Below are positions 33,887 to 42,421 of a stretch of DNA of 64,000 bases, piece by piece. The DNA comes from Halobellus sp. MBLA0158 (GTDB lineage: Archaea; Halobacteriota; Halobacteria; Halobacteriales; Haloferacaceae). Positions within the stretch are counted from its first letter, which is position 1. The number at the start of each line of letters is the position of its first letter. Both the position numbers and the translations under genes were made by a program. Location: NCBI RefSeq assembly GCF_041477585.1, contig NZ_JBGNYA010000001.1, positions 1,922,001 to 1,986,000 of the forward strand. Reading direction: 5' to 3'. The notes beneath the pieces were generated by a model, which did no database searches, was not told the origin of the DNA, and saw only the letters and a list, made by a program, of their open reading frames with translations.

Positions 33887-33911
33887 AGCGAGATACAATA
33901 TATCAGTCGCT
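33887..33911. repeat. Imperfect AT-rich hairpin between importer and recombinase
   Basis: AGCGAGATA and TATCAGTCGCT form an imperfect dyad around CAATA, in the gap between two convergent genes. It could be a bidirectional terminator or a remnant recombination site of the adjacent tyrosine recombinase. Confidence 0.35.
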
Positions 33912-33929
33912 CTCCGAACGGCTGTCGTG

Positions 33930-35000
33930 TCAATACAACGAATAGATGTGGCGCTCGTAGGTCTCTCGGACTCGATCGCCCCAGTTGTGGGTGTACGTGT
34001 CGATGATGTCGCCGCCGACGTCGCCGCGGAGATACTTGACGATCCCCCGGTCACCGGTCCGATCTCGGAGGTGCGTCGTGAAGAAGTGCCGAAAGTAGTG
34101 CGGGGTGACGTTCTCGTCGGCCCCCCCGCCGGATCGATGCCAGCCGGCGGCCTTCGCGTGGCGCTCGACGATGTGATGGACCATATCCGGCGTCAGCCGC
34201 GCCCCCCAGGTACCAGACGTGCTAGCGAACAGGGGCTCCGCGGGAGATCGTGTCGCCGGGCGCACGGCGAGCCAGCGACGGAGCGCCGTTTCGAGCTCCT
34301 CGTCCACCGGAACGACCGTCGCGCGCTTCCGCTTGTTGGACGCCGAGCGTTCCTCGTCGTTGAGGACCTCGCCGGCCGTGGGTTCGGCAGAGACGTACAG
34401 CGACGGTCCGCGGCCGTCAAGCTGCGTCCGGGAGACGACGTCGCCGTTCGTGACAGCACGTAGCGGTGTATCGTCGGCCAGGGAGACGTCGCGCAAGTCC
34501 AGATTGCAGAGTTCGCCGACCCGCATTCCGGTCTTCAGGAGGGTACAGACCACCGCGTGATCGAGCGGATGGGTGACGTCGCGGACGAACTCCCGCATCG
34601 CCGGCAGGGAGATCTCACGGCGAGACGGGTCGGTGTCGATCTGTTCGTCCATCTCCTCCATCACGAGCGCCATCGGATTCGAATCGAAGGTCCCGACCTG
34701 CGTCAGATACGCGTAGAATCGATGGAGGTACGAGGCGTACGTCGCGATCGTGCTGTCGGCCGCGTCGGAACGCCTGAGCGTGTGTATCCAGGCCATACAG
34801 TCCCGATAGGTGGCCTCAGCGACGTCTATCGAGGCGTTCTGTGGATTCGCGCCGGGATCAGCGAGGAACGCCTCAAACCGTCTGAGAACCCGCTCGTACG
34901 CCTCGCGAGTCCTTTCTGACTTCCCGTGGTAGGTCATATCCTCCAGGAAGTAGGCGATCGGATCTTCGGGCCGCTCTGTGGTGACCGATTCACCGCTCAT
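33930..35000 (-). CDS. Tyrosine recombinase / site-specific integrase
   Basis: Protein of 356 residues. Residues 12-105 form the SAM-like core-binding domain (SERTREAYERVLRRFEAFL). The catalytic domain has Arg160 (KTGMRVGELCNL), His301 and Arg304 (PHYFRHFFTTH), and the nucleophile Tyr336 (DIIDTYTH), so all key residues are present. It resembles haloarchaeal Xer-like recombinases that are carried with a small ribbon-helix-helix partner, as here. Chromosomal dimer resolution or mobility of an element are both possible. The start overlaps the partner gene's end by 11 bases. It lies between two molybdate/tungstate importers. Confidence 0.9.
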   Translation of the reverse strand: MSGESVTTERPEDPIAYFLEDMTYHGKSERTREAYERVLRRFEAFLADPGANPQNASIDVAEATYRDCMAWIHTLRRSDAADSTIATYASYLHRFYAYLTQVGTFDSNPMALVMEEMDEQIDTDPSRREISLPAMREFVRDVTHPLDHAVVCTLLKTGMRVGELCNLDLRDVSLADDTPLRAVTNGDVVSRTQLDGRGPSLYVSAEPTAGEVLNDEERSASNKRKRATVVPVDEELETALRRWLAVRPATRSPAEPLFASTSGTWGARLTPDMVHHIVERHAKAAGWHRSGGGADENVTPHYFRHFFTTHLRDRTGDRGIVKYLRGDVGGDIIDTYTHNWGDRVRETYERHIYSLY

Positions 35001-35433
35001 CGACGCCCTCCGCGGACTCCGCGAGGGTGTACCCGCCGTGACGACCGCTGTACTGCACGGCGTTCGACGCCTGTAACTCCTGGAGCGTCGCGTCGAGTCG
35101 GTCTTCGATATCGTCTGTCAGCTCTGCCAGCAGTTCGTCCCACGAACGGTACTCGGATGCCGAGAGGACGCGCTTGACGCGGCGCTCGAAGCCGTCCTCC
35201 GGATCGTTGGTCCGGTCGGACTCGGGGGTCGACGCCCCGGAATCGGCCTCATCTCCGTCCGTCGTCAGCGAGGGGACCTCGAAGTCTCGCCGCCCGGCCT
35301 GGACCATCGTACGAACGAACTCGCTTTGGCTCATTCCCAGCTCCTCGGCGTGGGTCGCCCACCGCTCTTTCTGATAGGCCGGCACGTACGTCATCACCGT
35401 GGTCCGCTCCGTATCCGATCCCTCAGTCGACAT
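34990..35433 (-). CDS. Ribbon-helix-helix partner of the recombinase (DUF5805-like)
   Basis: Protein of 147 residues. Residues 12-50 look like a ribbon-helix-helix or related DNA-binding segment (TVMTYVPAYQKERWATHAEELGM, then SQSEFVRTMVQAGRRDF). An acidic linker follows, then a second helical domain (FERRVKRVLSASEYRSWDELLAEL) ending in a winged-helix-like part (LQASNAVQYSGRHGGYTLAES). It resembles haloarchaeal DUF5805 proteins. Cotranscription and 11-base overlap with the recombinase suggest that it guides or regulates recombination. A TCAAAC/GTTTGA dyad lies 79 bases upstream. Confidence 0.78.
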   Translation of the reverse strand: MSTEGSDTERTTVMTYVPAYQKERWATHAEELGMSQSEFVRTMVQAGRRDFEVPSLTTDGDEADSGASTPESDRTNDPEDGFERRVKRVLSASEYRSWDELLAELTDDIEDRLDATLQELQASNAVQYSGRHGGYTLAESAEGVDER

Positions 35434-35511
35434 AGAACCGACTGCGAACGCGATCCACTTCAGTGTTTGCAGATACCAGGATAAGAGAGATTAGGTGTGT
35501 TTGTAAATGCG

Positions 35512-35527
35512 TCAAACGAGGGTTTGA
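35512..35527. promoter_or_regulatory. TCAAAC/GTTTGA dyad upstream of recombinase operon
   Basis: TCAAAC-GAGG-GTTTGA, with the same half-sites as the dyad between tfx and the first importer but a spacer of four rather than six bases. It is 79 bases upstream of the DUF5805-like start, in AT-rich DNA (TTTAATTATTTG follows). Confidence 0.45.
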
Positions 35528-36482
35528 GTTTAATTATTTGTGTGACTATGAGCAAATTTAGCAAGAGAGAATATACTTACACATCTAATATTTGTTGGAT
35601 GCAAAAGGTCATAGTATGCCTGAGAAATCCCGCTATTTCTTCGATTACGATTTCCGATGAACAACTTCGATTCGGTGTCGGCGGGAACGAAAATCCAAAA
35701 TCGGATCGGGGGTCTTCGGAACGTTACCCCTGGGGTCGATGGGGTGAAGAAGCCCTTCCAGATGTGAAGTCTCAAAAACAGTTTCGCCCGAATTGACGTG
35801 GTTTCTCGAACTCATCGTTCTCGACTCAATCACGTAGTGTTGAGATAGCGAACAGAGGTCCCCCATAATTGGTACAACGAGAATTCGACGGACTGTGAAC
35901 GACATCCGTCTCCTCACTTCCCACGATGGTTCGTGACTGGAGTTCGCACCCGCTCGGTGGGAGGTCAGATTTTCGGATGCATTCGAATGGAGACTGCCGT
36001 TCGATTCCTGACCACCGCACTGATTCGATAGCGAGCGCGGTGAATCCCATTAGAGCGCATCAAGCCATCAGCGAGTGGGATTCTTCGTAGATACAGCCGA
36101 TCTTCGGAGCCCGTGTGCAGGTAGATATGCGGAATCCTGGCCAACTACGGCTCCACTGAACTGTGCTGGGAATCACGAGTCAGTTCTCGCTACACAGGAA
36201 CCAAAGCGGTCCTCACGAAAGGGTAGGATCTATTGGTCCCGACGCACGGGGACCTCCGGACGCTGAACGAGTCTGCGTCATCCGTTTTTGCATTCTCTTC
36301 TCGTCTAGTTTCGATCGACAGTAATATTTGGTAACATTCTACATATCCACGACTGTCTTCGCTCGCACTTGTAAATTATATACCGCTATATCGATTGGCC
36401 GGTGCTCACGCTATGCAATTTGGTTGTAAATTGGCACATCCGTGACGCGACTGAGTAACAGGAACTCAGATAGTCCGGATCC

Positions 36483-36507
36483 TACCGATCGCCGAATTAG
36501 ATCGGTA
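36483..36507. terminator. Hairpin downstream of the MATE gene
   Basis: TACCGATC and GATCGGTA form a perfect 8-bp stem with a nine-base loop, about 115 bases beyond the MATE stop. It may be a terminator or a protein-binding dyad; no strong T-run follows in the MATE direction. Confidence 0.35.
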
Positions 36508-36620
36508 AAATCGGTCACTTACCCTCGCTCACGGACAAACGCCAAGAATCGATCACCGAGAGCCACCAAGAGAGTCGGACGGAAGTAGCGGAGGCCGTGA
36601 CGAGCGGCCCGTCAGTAAAC

Positions 36621-38114
36621 TCAATCATCCGCCGGGACTTCCCGTTCGCGGCCTCGCTCGATCACGCCGTCGGTCCAGGTGCCGCGCCGGAAGTACAGTC
36701 CCGAGATGAGCACCATCGCGACGTTGGCGAGGGCGATCCCGTACCAGACGCCGGTCGCGCCGAGATCGAACCACGCGAGCAGGACGTATGCCGGCGGCAC
36801 GCGGAGGAGAATCAGCCCGAGCACGCCGAAGATCATCGCCAGCCGAGTGCTTCCGCTCCCGCGGTAGGCGCCCTGGAGGACGTGGAACACGCCGAGGAAG
36901 GCGTACGTCGCGCCGACGATGCGGAGGTACTCGGCCCCGACCGCGACGACGCGTGTGGCGTCGGGGCCGGTGATGAAGACGTCGACGATGGCGGCCGCAC
37001 CGAGATACACGATCACGGAGACGACGGCGAGCACGACAGCGGTAATGGCAGCGCTCGCGACGACCGACTGCTTCGCCCGGTCGGGCTGCTTCGCGCCGAG
37101 GTTCTGCCCGACGATCGTCTCCGTCCCGCGCGCGAGGCCGAGCGCGGGCAGCACGACGAGCGAGGTGACCCGCGTTCCGATTCCGTAGGCCGCGACCGCG
37201 TCGGCGCCAGCGAGCGCGACGAGCGCGGTGACGACCGTCACGCCCAGGGACTGGGTGCTCATCTCGATGCTGGCCGGGCCGCCGATCCGGACGATCTTTC
37301 GGATCGTCTCGCGCGTGGGAACGAAATCACGCGGTGCGAGGTGGATCCCGACGCGGCCGGAGAGCAAGAGCCCGATCGCGACGACGGCCCCTAGGCCCCG
37401 CGAGGCGATCGTCGCGATCGCCGCGCCCTGGACGCCGAAGCCGGTGAATCCGGTCGCGGCGAACAGGTCCGCCTGCAGCGCCGTCAGGCCCGCGACCTCG
37501 AACAGGAGATTGTCCTGGAAACCGAGGATCAGGAAGGGATCGGCGACGACGTTGAGCACGACGCCGAGGAGCATCAGGTACAGCGGCGTGCGGGTGTCGC
37601 CCCAGCCCTGGAGGAGCGACTGGAAGATGAAGAAGCCGAAGACGAACGGGATCCCCAGAAACATCGTCCGTGTGTAGGTCACAGAGAGGGCGAACACCTC
37701 GGTCCCGGGCGTCGCGCCGATCAGTCGGAGCAGCCACGGCGCCAGCGCGTAGCCGACTACCGAGAGCAGAACCGACGCCCCGATGACGAACGCGATCGTC
37801 TGCCCGGCGACCGCGCTGATCCGATCAAGGTTGCCCGCGCCCTTGTTCTGAGCGACGAGGACCGTCCCGGCGACGGTGAAGCCGGCGGCGAGGGTGATGA
37901 TCAGGAAGACGATCGCCCACGAGAACGAGAGGGCGCTGACCGCGTCCTGGCCCAGTCGACCGACCCAGAAGGTGTCCGCGAGGTTGTAGGCGACCTGCAG
38001 GAGGTTCGTGAGCACGATCGGCAGCGACAGCACCACGAGCGGCTTGAGCAGGGGGCCGTCGGTGACGTTCACCGCGCGCCGCCCGCCCGAATCGGGGGCG
38101 TCGCTCCCGCTCAT
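36621..38114 (-). CDS. MATE family efflux transporter
   Basis: Integral membrane protein of 497 residues with twelve predicted helices in two similar halves. Family motifs include LSLPIVLTNLLQVAYNLADTFWVGRLG at the first helix, GWGDTRTPLY in the first half and GRGTETIVGQNLGA-like LARGTETIVGQNLGA in the second. MATE proteins export cationic drugs, metabolites or flavins in exchange for Na+ or H+. The substrate is unknown. It lies 145 bases from the MOT1 permease stop on the same strand; whether this placement has meaning for molybdenum handling is not clear. Confidence 0.92.
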   Translation of the reverse strand: MSGSDAPDSGGRRAVNVTDGPLLKPLVVLSLPIVLTNLLQVAYNLADTFWVGRLGQDAVSALSFSWAIVFLIITLAAGFTVAGTVLVAQNKGAGNLDRISAVAGQTIAFVIGASVLLSVVGYALAPWLLRLIGATPGTEVFALSVTYTRTMFLGIPFVFGFFIFQSLLQGWGDTRTPLYLMLLGVVLNVVADPFLILGFQDNLLFEVAGLTALQADLFAATGFTGFGVQGAAIATIASRGLGAVVAIGLLLSGRVGIHLAPRDFVPTRETIRKIVRIGGPASIEMSTQSLGVTVVTALVALAGADAVAAYGIGTRVTSLVVLPALGLARGTETIVGQNLGAKQPDRAKQSVVASAAITAVVLAVVSVIVYLGAAAIVDVFITGPDATRVVAVGAEYLRIVGATYAFLGVFHVLQGAYRGSGSTRLAMIFGVLGLILLRVPPAYVLLAWFDLGATGVWYGIALANVAMVLISGLYFRRGTWTDGVIERGREREVPADD

Positions 38115-38258
38115 CGTTCCGCTCCCGTCGGGAGCGCGTCGTCGGTCGGAGGGCGGTCGCGGTGGACCAGTTGCAGTGCCGTCGTCAACGTCGTAGTGGT
38201 ATCAGGTCCCGCTGGATAGCGGTTGCGTTCCGCGCCCGCGAGGACGTCGCGGACGCGG

Positions 38259-39353
38259 TCACGCGTCGGCGACGCGTCGGCGGAGACGGGCGGCGACGAC
38301 GCCGACCACGAACGCGATCCCGACGTTCGTCGCCACGCCGAGGAGCCCGACCCCGACGGTGATCGGGAGGTCGTCCGTATCCAGGCCGGCTCGGCCCAGT
38401 TCGACGGCGATGACCGCGAGGACGACGCCCAGCATCGAGAGGGGAAAGGCGGCCACCGCGCCGACCGCGACGACGGCCGCGAGCGCGTAGAGGACGCCGA
38501 GGATCACGTTCGCGCCGGCGGTCCGGGCGCCGAAGGCGTACTTGCCCGCGACGCCGCCGCTGCCGTGGCACATCGGCATCGCGCCGACGGGGATCGCGAG
38601 GAGGTTCATCGCGCCCATACTGCTCGCGAGGTCGTCGGCGGAGACGTCGGCGTCGAAGTAGTCCGAGAGCAGGAGCGACGTCGCCACGGCGGCGTTGCCG
38701 ACCGTCATCGCGAGCTGGCCGACGGTCGCGCCGACGGCGTCGGTCGAGAGCGCGACGGCGCCGGGAGGGACGAACGCGAGCGTTGGGAGGTGCGGGCTCG
38801 GCATCCCGGTCTCGGCGAGCGCGACGGCGATCCCGACCGCGAGGACCGCGAGCGTGCTGCCCCGACGGTATCCGACCGCGACGGTCCCGGCGACGACGCC
38901 GATCGCGACGAGCGCGTACACCGGGCCGCCGAGGCTCAGTTCGACGCCCGTGCGGAGGAGCACGAGCCCGACCGCGAGCTGGACGCCGCGGATCACCGGC
39001 CGGTCGACGTAGCGCTCGATCCGGGCCAGCGTCCCCGTCGCGCCGACGGCGAGCAGCGTGACGCCCGCGAGCAGGCCAGCCGCCGCGAGCTCCGACGGCG
39101 TGAGCGAGCCCGCGATCACGAGCGCGGCGAGCGCCTTCATCGGCTCGACGGAGATCGGGAGCCCGTAGTAGAGCCCCCAGACGACCTGGAAGACCGCGAA
39201 GCCGAGCAGCAACCGCGACAGCGAGAGGTCCGTGAGCGCCGCGACCGCGACGACGACCGGAAGAACCGTAACCGAATCCCCTAACGCCCCGGTCAGCTCG
39301 CTCCGGGAGAGTTCGAACCCCGAGAGCCGCCGGACGCGAGCGAGGTTCTCCAT
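38259..39353 (-). CDS. MOT1-type molybdate/sulfate permease
   Basis: Integral membrane protein of 364 residues with about ten helices. The pattern matches MOT1, a SulP-related molybdate transporter family lacking the STAS domain: YYGLPISVEPMKALAALVIAG near the first third and AIPVGAMPMCHGSGGVAGKYAFGARTAG in the second half. These PxxPMK and PxCHGSGG segments are the two MOT1 signatures. It would import molybdate without ATP. The ATG at 39353 is preferred over a GTG one codon upstream. It sits between two ABC importers for the same type of anion. Confidence 0.88.
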   Translation of the reverse strand: MENLARVRRLSGFELSRSELTGALGDSVTVLPVVVAVAALTDLSLSRLLLGFAVFQVVWGLYYGLPISVEPMKALAALVIAGSLTPSELAAAGLLAGVTLLAVGATGTLARIERYVDRPVIRGVQLAVGLVLLRTGVELSLGGPVYALVAIGVVAGTVAVGYRRGSTLAVLAVGIAVALAETGMPSPHLPTLAFVPPGAVALSTDAVGATVGQLAMTVGNAAVATSLLLSDYFDADVSADDLASSMGAMNLLAIPVGAMPMCHGSGGVAGKYAFGARTAGANVILGVLYALAAVVAVGAVAAFPLSMLGVVLAVIAVELGRAGLDTDDLPITVGVGLLGVATNVGIAFVVGVVAARLRRRVADA

Positions 39354-39529
39354 CACATTCGTACAGTATCCGGCCCTACATAACCGCTTGGTTCGGAAGG
39401 CGGATTCGGCTAGGAAGTAGATTCCGCCGTGTCAGGTCTGCGATCGCGATCAGTGGTGACGGTTACCCACTCCGAAAACGAAACCACGTACGGTTTCGTT
39501 CGTCGATGTCGACGACGGCGCGGACGCGA

Positions 39530-40216
39530 TCAGACGGAGATGCCGCGGGTCGCCGTCGCCTTGAACGAGACGACCACGTCGCTTCCGGGCGCCAGCCCCA
39601 ACTTCTCGCGGCTGTCCTGAGTGACAAGCGCCAGGAGCGGCTCCTCGGTCCCGATATCGACGGCGATCCGGGCGATGCGCTCTCCCGACTCGACGCCGGT
39701 GACCGTCCCCGAAAAGCGGTTTCGCGCGCTCGTGTGCTCGGGGACGGGGGTGTCGGCGGGGTCGGTCAGCGTCACGGCGTCGGCGCGGATCGACAGCTGT
39801 ACGCGGCCCTCGCCCTCTGGGACGAGTGCGCGGACGGGCCCCGCGTCGGTGTCGACGGTGACGAGCTCGCCGTCCCGCGCCGTGATCTCGCCCTCCAGGA
39901 CCGTCTCGGCGATGTCGGCGACGCCCTCGAAGCTCTGTTGGGTCCGCTCGAAGGCCGTGAGGAGATCGTTGGCGGTCTCTGTGAGTTCGCTCCCGCCGCC
40001 GCCGGACCCGCCGCGACGGCGCTCGACGAGCGATCCGAACGCCTCTTCGAGTTCGACGACGCGCCGCTGGGCGTGTGCGTACGATCGGCCGAGGACCTCC
40101 GCGGCGTGATTGAGCGAGCCCTCCCGGTCGATGGCGCGCAGGAGCGCGGCGTCGCGGGCGTCGAGCGTCACGCCGTCGTTCCGGATGTAAGCGTCGAACG
40201 AGGGGCGAACGTCCAT
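39530..40216 (-). CDS. ModE-like regulator with TOBE/Mop domains
   Basis: Protein of 228 residues. Residues 15-90 form the ModE winged helix (DARDAALLRAIDREGSLNHAAEVLGRSYAHAQRRVVELEEAFG) with the LVERRRGGSGGGGSELTE glycine-rich turn. Residues about 100-228 hold two TOBE/Mop-type segments (EGEITARDGELVTVDT... and RNRFSGTVTGVESGERIARIAVDIG), which bind molybdate or tungstate. ModE proteins repress import genes when the oxyanion is abundant. The gene is divergent from the second importer with a 63-base gap, which contains a near-palindrome TCGTGGCCGCGA (40226-40237). Confidence 0.92.
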   Translation of the reverse strand: MDVRPSFDAYIRNDGVTLDARDAALLRAIDREGSLNHAAEVLGRSYAHAQRRVVELEEAFGSLVERRRGGSGGGGSELTETANDLLTAFERTQQSFEGVADIAETVLEGEITARDGELVTVDTDAGPVRALVPEGEGRVQLSIRADAVTLTDPADTPVPEHTSARNRFSGTVTGVESGERIARIAVDIGTEEPLLALVTQDSREKLGLAPGSDVVVSFKATATRGISV

Positions 40217-40279
40217 AGCTGTTCTTCGTGGCCGCGAGCAAAAGCATTATGTCTCCGCTGATAAAACGGGGATGTATCT

Positions 40280-41410
40280 ATGTCGGAACAACGATCCGAA
40301 CGCAGAGACACAGCAGAGAGCGGATGGAGAAAGGCAGCCTCCCGTCGACAATACCTGACCGCAGCCGGTGCCGCGGGCGTCGCCGCCCTCGCCGGGTGTT
40401 CGGGCGGTAATAGCGGTGGCGGAGGGTCCGAAGACACCGAGACGGAGGCCTCCGGGGGCGACTCGACCGCCACCGAGACCGGGACGCCGACCGCGACTCC
40501 GATGGGTGACTCGATGACGATCTTCCACGCGGGGTCGCTCGCGCCGCCGTTCAGCGAGGCCGAGCCGCAGTTCGAAGAGGAGTACGGCGTCGACGTCACT
40601 CGCGAGGCGAAGGGCTCAGTCGCGTCGACCCAGAAGATCACCCAACAGGGTCGCTCGGCCGACGTCCTCGGCGTATCGGACTTCCGGCTGATCCGGAACC
40701 GGATCCTCCCGGACTACGGCGACTGGTACGCCATCTTCACGACGAACTCGATGTCGATCCAGTACCGCGAGGACTCCCCCGGCGCCGACGAGATCTCGTC
40801 GGACAACTGGTGGGAGATCCTCACCCGCGACGACGTCACCATCGGCCACTCCGATCCCGCAGTCGACCCCGGCGGCTACCGCGCGGTGATGTCCCAGCAG
40901 CTCGGTGCGATCGAGTTCCAGGGCGAGCGCCTCTACGACGACGCCACCTACCAGCAACTCCGGGAGAACTCGACGGTCCCGACGGGCACCGAGACCAACC
41001 TCGAAGGCCAGCTCGAATCCGGCGAGCTCGACTACGTCTTCTACTACCAGTCGATCTCAGCGAGCTCCGGCCTCCCGTACGTCGACCTCCAGCCCGAGGT
41101 CGACCTCTCGCGGGCGAACAGCGAGTACGCAGAACACTACGCGAAGGCCGAGGTCGAGACGGGCTCGGGGACGTTCACCGGCGCGCCGATCGCCTACGGG
41201 ATCACCGTCCCCTCCGTCGCGGAGTCTCCGGGCCGCGGCGCCCAGTGGGTCGAGTACTTCGCGACCGACCCCGGCCGGACCGTGCTCGAGGACTTGGGGC
41301 TCGTGCCGGTCGATCCGATCGTCGTCCCGGCGGGCGCCGAGGACGCCGTCCCCGACAGCGTGATGGAGGTCGCGAGCGCGCAAGAGAACCTCGGCCCGCT
41401 GGAGCTATAG
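40280..41410 (+). CDS. Tungstate/molybdate-type substrate-binding lipoprotein (copy 2)
   Basis: Exported lipoprotein of 376 residues. SRRQYLTAAG is the twin-arginine motif and LAGC the lipobox near residues 37-40; a Thr/Glu-rich linker follows. The binding domain opens with MTIFHAGSLAPPF and contains AKGSVASTQKITQQGRSAD, IGHSDPAVDPGGYRAV (the GxSDPxxDPxGYR hallmark) and LESGELDYVFYYQSISAS. It differs from copy 1 by about 70 additional residues and by sequence, so it is a paralog from a different branch and not a recent duplicate. Confidence 0.9.
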   Translation: MSEQRSERRDTAESGWRKAASRRQYLTAAGAAGVAALAGCSGGNSGGGGSEDTETEASGGDSTATETGTPTATPMGDSMTIFHAGSLAPPFSEAEPQFEEEYGVDVTREAKGSVASTQKITQQGRSADVLGVSDFRLIRNRILPDYGDWYAIFTTNSMSIQYREDSPGADEISSDNWWEILTRDDVTIGHSDPAVDPGGYRAVMSQQLGAIEFQGERLYDDATYQQLRENSTVPTGTETNLEGQLESGELDYVFYYQSISASSGLPYVDLQPEVDLSRANSEYAEHYAKAEVETGSGTFTGAPIAYGITVPSVAESPGRGAQWVEYFATDPGRTVLEDLGLVPVDPIVVPAGAEDAVPDSVMEVASAQENLGPLEL

Positions 41411-41437
41411 GCGGGGCCGCTCTCTTCTGGACTCACG

Positions 41438-42421
41438 ATGGCCACAGAGACCGGACCCCGACTGGACGTCGACGCCGGCGGGATCAACAGCGCCGCGCTC
41501 GTCGCCGCGTTCGTCGGCCTCCAAGCGGTCGCGTTCGCGGCGGCGTACACCGCCGGGCGCCCCACGTGGTACGCCTACTTTATGATCGGGAGCACCGCGG
41601 TCACCGCCTACGCGCTCGACGGCTCCTCGTTCGTCGTCGCGAGCGCGACGCTCGGGAGCGTCCTCGTCGTCGCGCTCGGCCTGCCGCTGTTTATGTTCGT
41701 CGCGCGGCAGACGCCGTCGCTCGTCGTCGAGAAGGCCCTCGATCCCGGCGTTCACCGCGTGCTGTACCTCGGCGTCTACGGGCCGCTACTGGCGGCGCTC
41801 CTCAGCCTCGCGTTCGGCGTCCCGCTGGCGCACCTGCTGGCCGAGGGCTTCCGCGGCCAGCCGCTCGTCGAGAGCCTCGTCGACCTCCCGCTCGTCGTGC
41901 CGCACTCCGTCGCCGGCATCCTGATCCTCTTCGGCTTCGGGAAGGGCGGCGCGTTCCCCAACGTCTCCGTGCTGGGGTCGATGATCGGGATGGTACTCGC
42001 GATGGCGTTCGTCGCGGCGCCCTACGCAGTCAACGCCACGCGTGAGGCGTTCGAGGCGATCGACAACCGCCTCGAATACGCCTCTCGGATCCACGGCGCG
42101 AACCGCTGGGAGACCTTCCGCCGGGTCACGGGTCCGCTGGCCGCCCGCGGGATGATCACCGGCGGCGTGCTGGCGTGGGCCCGCGCCGTCTCGGAGTTCG
42201 GTGCGGTCGCCGTCGTCGCCTACAGCGTGGAGTTCTTCTACCCGTTCGAGGGCGGGGACGTGACCGCCCAGCACGCCCCGGTGTTCGTCTACAACACCTA
42301 CCTCCAGGGCGGCCTCGAGGAGAGCGGCGCCGTGGCCTTCCTGCTCTTGGCGGTCTCTGCGGTCATCTTCCTGATCGTCCGCTACCTGACCGACGACAAC
42401 ACGATGGGGGGTGTGCCGTGA
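41438..42421 (+). CDS. Tungstate/molybdate-type ABC permease (copy 2)
   Basis: Membrane protein of 327 residues. In addition to the six core helices it has extra N-terminal helices (AALVAAFVGLQAVAFAAAYTAG, then WYAYFMIGSTAVTAYAL), which copy 1 lacks. The EAA loop is EYASRIHGANRWETFRRVTGP, and AVSEFGAVAVVAYSVEFFYPF marks the C-terminal gate. It starts 27 bases after the binding-protein stop, and its own stop overlaps the ATPase GTG by four bases. Confidence 0.9.
   Translation: MATETGPRLDVDAGGINSAALVAAFVGLQAVAFAAAYTAGRPTWYAYFMIGSTAVTAYALDGSSFVVASATLGSVLVVALGLPLFMFVARQTPSLVVEKALDPGVHRVLYLGVYGPLLAALLSLAFGVPLAHLLAEGFRGQPLVESLVDLPLVVPHSVAGILILFGFGKGGAFPNVSVLGSMIGMVLAMAFVAAPYAVNATREAFEAIDNRLEYASRIHGANRWETFRRVTGPLAARGMITGGVLAWARAVSEFGAVAVVAYSVEFFYPFEGGDVTAQHAPVFVYNTYLQGGLEESGAVAFLLLAVSAVIFLIVRYLTDDNTMGGVP

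Larger units (their letters stand above)
35434..36620. other. 1.19-kb AT-rich, gene-free region
   Basis: No reading frame here has haloarchaeal composition: short frames on both strands are rich in Ser, Cys, Ile and basic residues and match nothing I know. Composition is markedly more AT-rich than the flanks, above all at 35470-35700 and 36290-36440. It holds several dyads: TCAAAC-n4-GTTTGA (35512-35527), a near-palindrome TTCGGATGCATTCGAA (35972-35987), GAATCCCA/TGGGATTC (36042-36083) and TACCGATC/GATCGGTA (36483-36507). TTGTAAATT occurs twice near 36370-36430. It is best read as decayed mobile or foreign DNA next to the recombinase. Confidence 0.55.

Noticed and set aside
35497-36266. Small genes in the AT-rich region
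   Set aside because: Frames on both strands are short, not acidic and overlapping, with no promoter spacing or family resemblance.
35434-36620. Replication origin
   Set aside because: It is AT-rich with dyads, but no orc1/cdc6 gene is in the window and I found no recognisable origin-recognition-box repeats.
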